The notes under the pieces: model-generated
What the model was told of the DNA's origin: nothing
The model's input: only the letters and a program-made list of their open reading frames with translations
The model's database searches: none
Part shown: in pieces, positions 48,338 to 50,271 of the stretch
Position numbering within the stretch: the first letter of the stretch is position 1
Layout of the letters: each line of letters opens with the position of its first letter
From: an uncultured Saprospirales bacterium
Lineage (GTDB): Bacteria; Bacteroidota; Bacteroidia; Chitinophagales; Saprospiraceae
NCBI GenBank assembly: GCA_937864265.1
Contig: CALMIR010000156.1
Span: forward strand, 1 to 50,271
DNA: 50,271 nucleotides
Reading direction: 5' to 3'
Made by a program: the position numbers and the translations under genes

Positions 48338-49636
48338 ATGAAGAAAGCGCATTGCTTGTATGCCTTACTATTGTTATTTATGCCTCCATTATCTAGCCAA
48401 GTAAACGCTTGGGAGCAAGTGGTAGAACAATTCAGAAAAGACTACGAAAAACTTGACCTAATGCCGCTGAGGATCGCTTACGTGGACAACTTGGGCGGCA
48501 TAAAAGAAATGGTTGAGCTACAACAACAGCGACAAGTTTTTGAACACCTGCGGCAAGAGCTTCAACCGTTTGACTACCAGCAGTTGAGCGAAAAACAACA
48601 GATTGAATACCGCCTTTTACAACATCATCTATTGCTCAATGAAGTGCGCATTCCATTGGAAGAGCAATGGCGGGCTTTGAATCTGGACACTATTCCAACA
48701 GCAAGGCTGGCTTACTTACCTAATGGAAAAGCCTGGTACACTTACTTTCTCCAGCAATGGGTAGATCCGAGCGCGACACCTGAGGCACTCTTCGACTTTG
48801 GCTTATCGGAAATTGAAAAGGTTCAAGCTAAAATAAAGGCCATCGAACAAAAAAGCGGCATGGATAGCCTGGCCTTTCAACAGTATATCCAAAGCGATGC
48901 TTTTTTTTATCACCAGGTAGATGAAGTGCAACAGGCGTTGGAGGCCTATTCTGCACGAATGACCCAACGATTGCCGGATTATTTTCCGGGTATGGCGGAA
49001 ATACCCAAATTGAAGATTCAACGCGGACAGATTGAAAGATTGGCTCAGGTACCTGGTTTTTACAGTGATAATACCTTGTACTACAATTTTTTTGATCGGC
49101 CTTTCAACAAGCGGCAAATCACTTGGCTGTACCTGCACGAAGCCCTTCCTGGCCACCATTATGAAATTTCCTACAGCAGGAGCCACCGGGTTTCACCGCT
49201 GCAATCGCTTTTTAACAATCCGGCTTACAGCGAGGGCTGGGCGGCTTATGTGGAAGAAATCGGTTGGGAAATTGGCGCGTATGATACCATTTACGATGAA
49301 TTGGGCAAATGGGAATGGGACCTTATCCGTTCGGTGCGGGTGCCTTTGGACATAGGATTGAATTACTATGCGTGGAGCGATGAGCAGGCATTGGCCTTTT
49401 GGCAAAAATACATCTCCGGCCAAGACGACATTGGGCTGCGCGAAATTGCCCGGATGAAGCGCTGGCCTTGCCAGGTCATCACTTACAAATATGGCGCGGA
49501 TCAATTACTGCGATGGAAAGCGCAATTGGAAAAGCAGCCTGGTTTTGACTTGAAACAATTCCACGAGCAAGTACTGCAATATGGCCCCCTACCCTTTTCC
49601 ATCCTAGAACCATTGCTGTTGAAACACCTTGATTAA
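48338..49636 (+). CDS. Exported DUF885-family metalloprotein, short form
   Basis: The 432-residue protein has a signal peptide (about 1-24, ending SQVNA). The family's zinc-site motif is clear: YLHEALPGHHYEISYSR, with His267, Glu268 and His274 (HExxPGHH), and a downstream EGWAAYVEEIGWEIG segment supplies the conserved Glu of the third ligand. DUF885 proteins are usually 560-600 residues, so this one is shorter, chiefly before the motif. The fold is related to M3/M32-type peptidases, so a periplasmic peptidase is likely, though no activity is established. The gene ends 19 bp before the alpha/beta-hydrolase start and probably shares its transcript. Confidence 0.82.
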   Translation: MKKAHCLYALLLLFMPPLSSQVNAWEQVVEQFRKDYEKLDLMPLRIAYVDNLGGIKEMVELQQQRQVFEHLRQELQPFDYQQLSEKQQIEYRLLQHHLLLNEVRIPLEEQWRALNLDTIPTARLAYLPNGKAWYTYFLQQWVDPSATPEALFDFGLSEIEKVQAKIKAIEQKSGMDSLAFQQYIQSDAFFYHQVDEVQQALEAYSARMTQRLPDYFPGMAEIPKLKIQRGQIERLAQVPGFYSDNTLYYNFFDRPFNKRQITWLYLHEALPGHHYEISYSRSHRVSPLQSLFNNPAYSEGWAAYVEEIGWEIGAYDTIYDELGKWEWDLIRSVRVPLDIGLNYYAWSDEQALAFWQKYISGQDDIGLREIARMKRWPCQVITYKYGADQLLRWKAQLEKQPGFDLKQFHEQVLQYGPLPFSILEPLLLKHLD

Positions 49637-49655
49637 TACTTCAAAAGCTCATTCT

Positions 49656-50264
49656 ATGAAATATTACCTCCTTTTAATGTGTACATTTTGCGCCAGCCAT
49701 GCCTTTGCTCAGGGCGGCATGGATACCTTCCCTTATCGGGAAATAAACGACCTGGCTTACCTAGCACCCGGTGTTATAGAAACAGACAGCCTTCAGCGGC
49801 TTAATCTGGTATTGCCTGAAGGCATACAATCGCCTCCTTTATTGTTGTGGATTGGCGGAGGAGCCTGGTCTTTCGTCAGTCGGCACAACGAAATGAACCT
49901 GGCTCGGAAATTTGCCCGTGAGGGAATTGCCGTTGCCTCAGTTGGTCATCGCTTGAGCAAAGGTTTGTTTAGGGACAGCACGAGGGCGCATGGCGTTCAG
50001 CATCCGGCACATATTCATGATATTGCTGCTGCTTTCAAATGGCTGTACGACCATGCTGCGGAATACGGCTATGACCAAAACAACATCATCGTTAGCGGTT
50101 TTTCCTCAGGCGCTCATTTGGCGGCTTTGTTAGCCATGGATGCGCGGTATCTGGCGCAGCACCAATTGACAGCAGCACACATCAAGGCCATTATTCCTGT
50201 GGCCGGTACTTATGATATGGGTGCAATTCAAAATGTCGCAAAAGTAATAAAATGCGTACCTTAG
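49656..50264 (+). CDS. Exported alpha/beta hydrolase, C-terminally truncated
   Basis: The 202-residue protein (ATG at 49656; a TTG at 49629 would precede the signal peptide) has a signal peptide ending HAFAQ, an oxyanion loop LLWIGGGAW (64-72), and the nucleophile elbow IIVSGFSSGAHLAALL with Ser150. These fit the BD-FAE / carboxylesterase-like group, whose members run to about 280-300 residues with a catalytic Asp and His near the end. After PVAGTYDMG (181-189) the frame gives a short unrelated tail and a stop at 50262-50264, so Asp and His are missing. Either the gene is broken by an insertion or frameshift at about 50225-50235, or the sequence end is faulty. The window ends 7 bp later. Confidence 0.7.
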   Translation: MKYYLLLMCTFCASHAFAQGGMDTFPYREINDLAYLAPGVIETDSLQRLNLVLPEGIQSPPLLLWIGGGAWSFVSRHNEMNLARKFAREGIAVASVGHRLSKGLFRDSTRAHGVQHPAHIHDIAAAFKWLYDHAAEYGYDQNNIIVSGFSSGAHLAALLAMDARYLAQHQLTAAHIKAIIPVAGTYDMGAIQNVAKVIKCVP

Positions 50265-50271
50265 GGAGCAC

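Overview
The window looks like a chromosomal segment of a Bacteroidota bacterium, most likely from the Saprospiria (Haliscomenobacter/Lewinella-like); the phylum is well supported, the class only by feel. The reasons are: a giant exported adhesin built of PKD-like and SprB-type modules; TonB-dependent receptors with a carboxypeptidase-regulatory-like N-terminal domain; a DUF2027-Smr protein; AsmA-like and double-FtsX proteins of Bacteroidota type; little sign of Shine-Dalgarno sites; and several TAnnTTTG promoter -7 elements.

Layout. (1) Positions 1-11542, minus strand: one enormous open reading frame that runs off the left edge (at least 3847 codons). It has a signal peptide, a probable thioester (TED/TQXA-type) adhesion domain near the N-terminus, roughly 38 Ig/PKD/SprB-like modules of about 75 residues, and SdrD B-like domains at the left edge. 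Part of the array consists of almost identical 231-bp copies. (2) 11543-12701: an AT-rich, gene-poor leader region with hairpins. (3) 12702-15862: a XerC/D-type recombinase, a DUF2027-Smr protein and a small methyltransferase flanked by two inverted copies of a GC-rich palindromic element. (4) 15863-23342: an FtsX/MacB-type permease, a secreted papain-fold protein that has lost all its catalytic residues, a large AsmA-family protein and a PaiA-like acetyltransferase.

(5) 23424-43545: a complete L-rhamnose utilisation locus. A TonB-dependent receptor, two alpha-L-rhamnosidases (GH78 and GH106), an esterase-GH3 fusion, an NCS1-type permease, an FMN L-lactate dehydrogenase, a fused rhamnulose-1-phosphate aldolase/lactaldehyde dehydrogenase, an L-rhamnose isomerase and a rhamnulokinase lie in one direction, with a divergent AraC-family regulator. 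Read together: rhamnosides are bound and imported at the outer membrane, rhamnose and glucose are released in the periplasm, rhamnose enters the cytoplasm, and it is isomerised, phosphorylated and cleaved to DHAP and L-lactaldehyde, which goes through L-lactate to pyruvate. No SusD-type partner is present.

(6) 43586-50271: an ABC exporter, an SF1 (UPF1/IGHMBP2-like) helicase, a second AraC-family regulator, a short DUF885 metalloprotein and an alpha/beta hydrolase that stops before its catalytic Asp and His, seven bases from the right edge. I saw no rRNA, tRNA, CRISPR array or intact insertion sequence.
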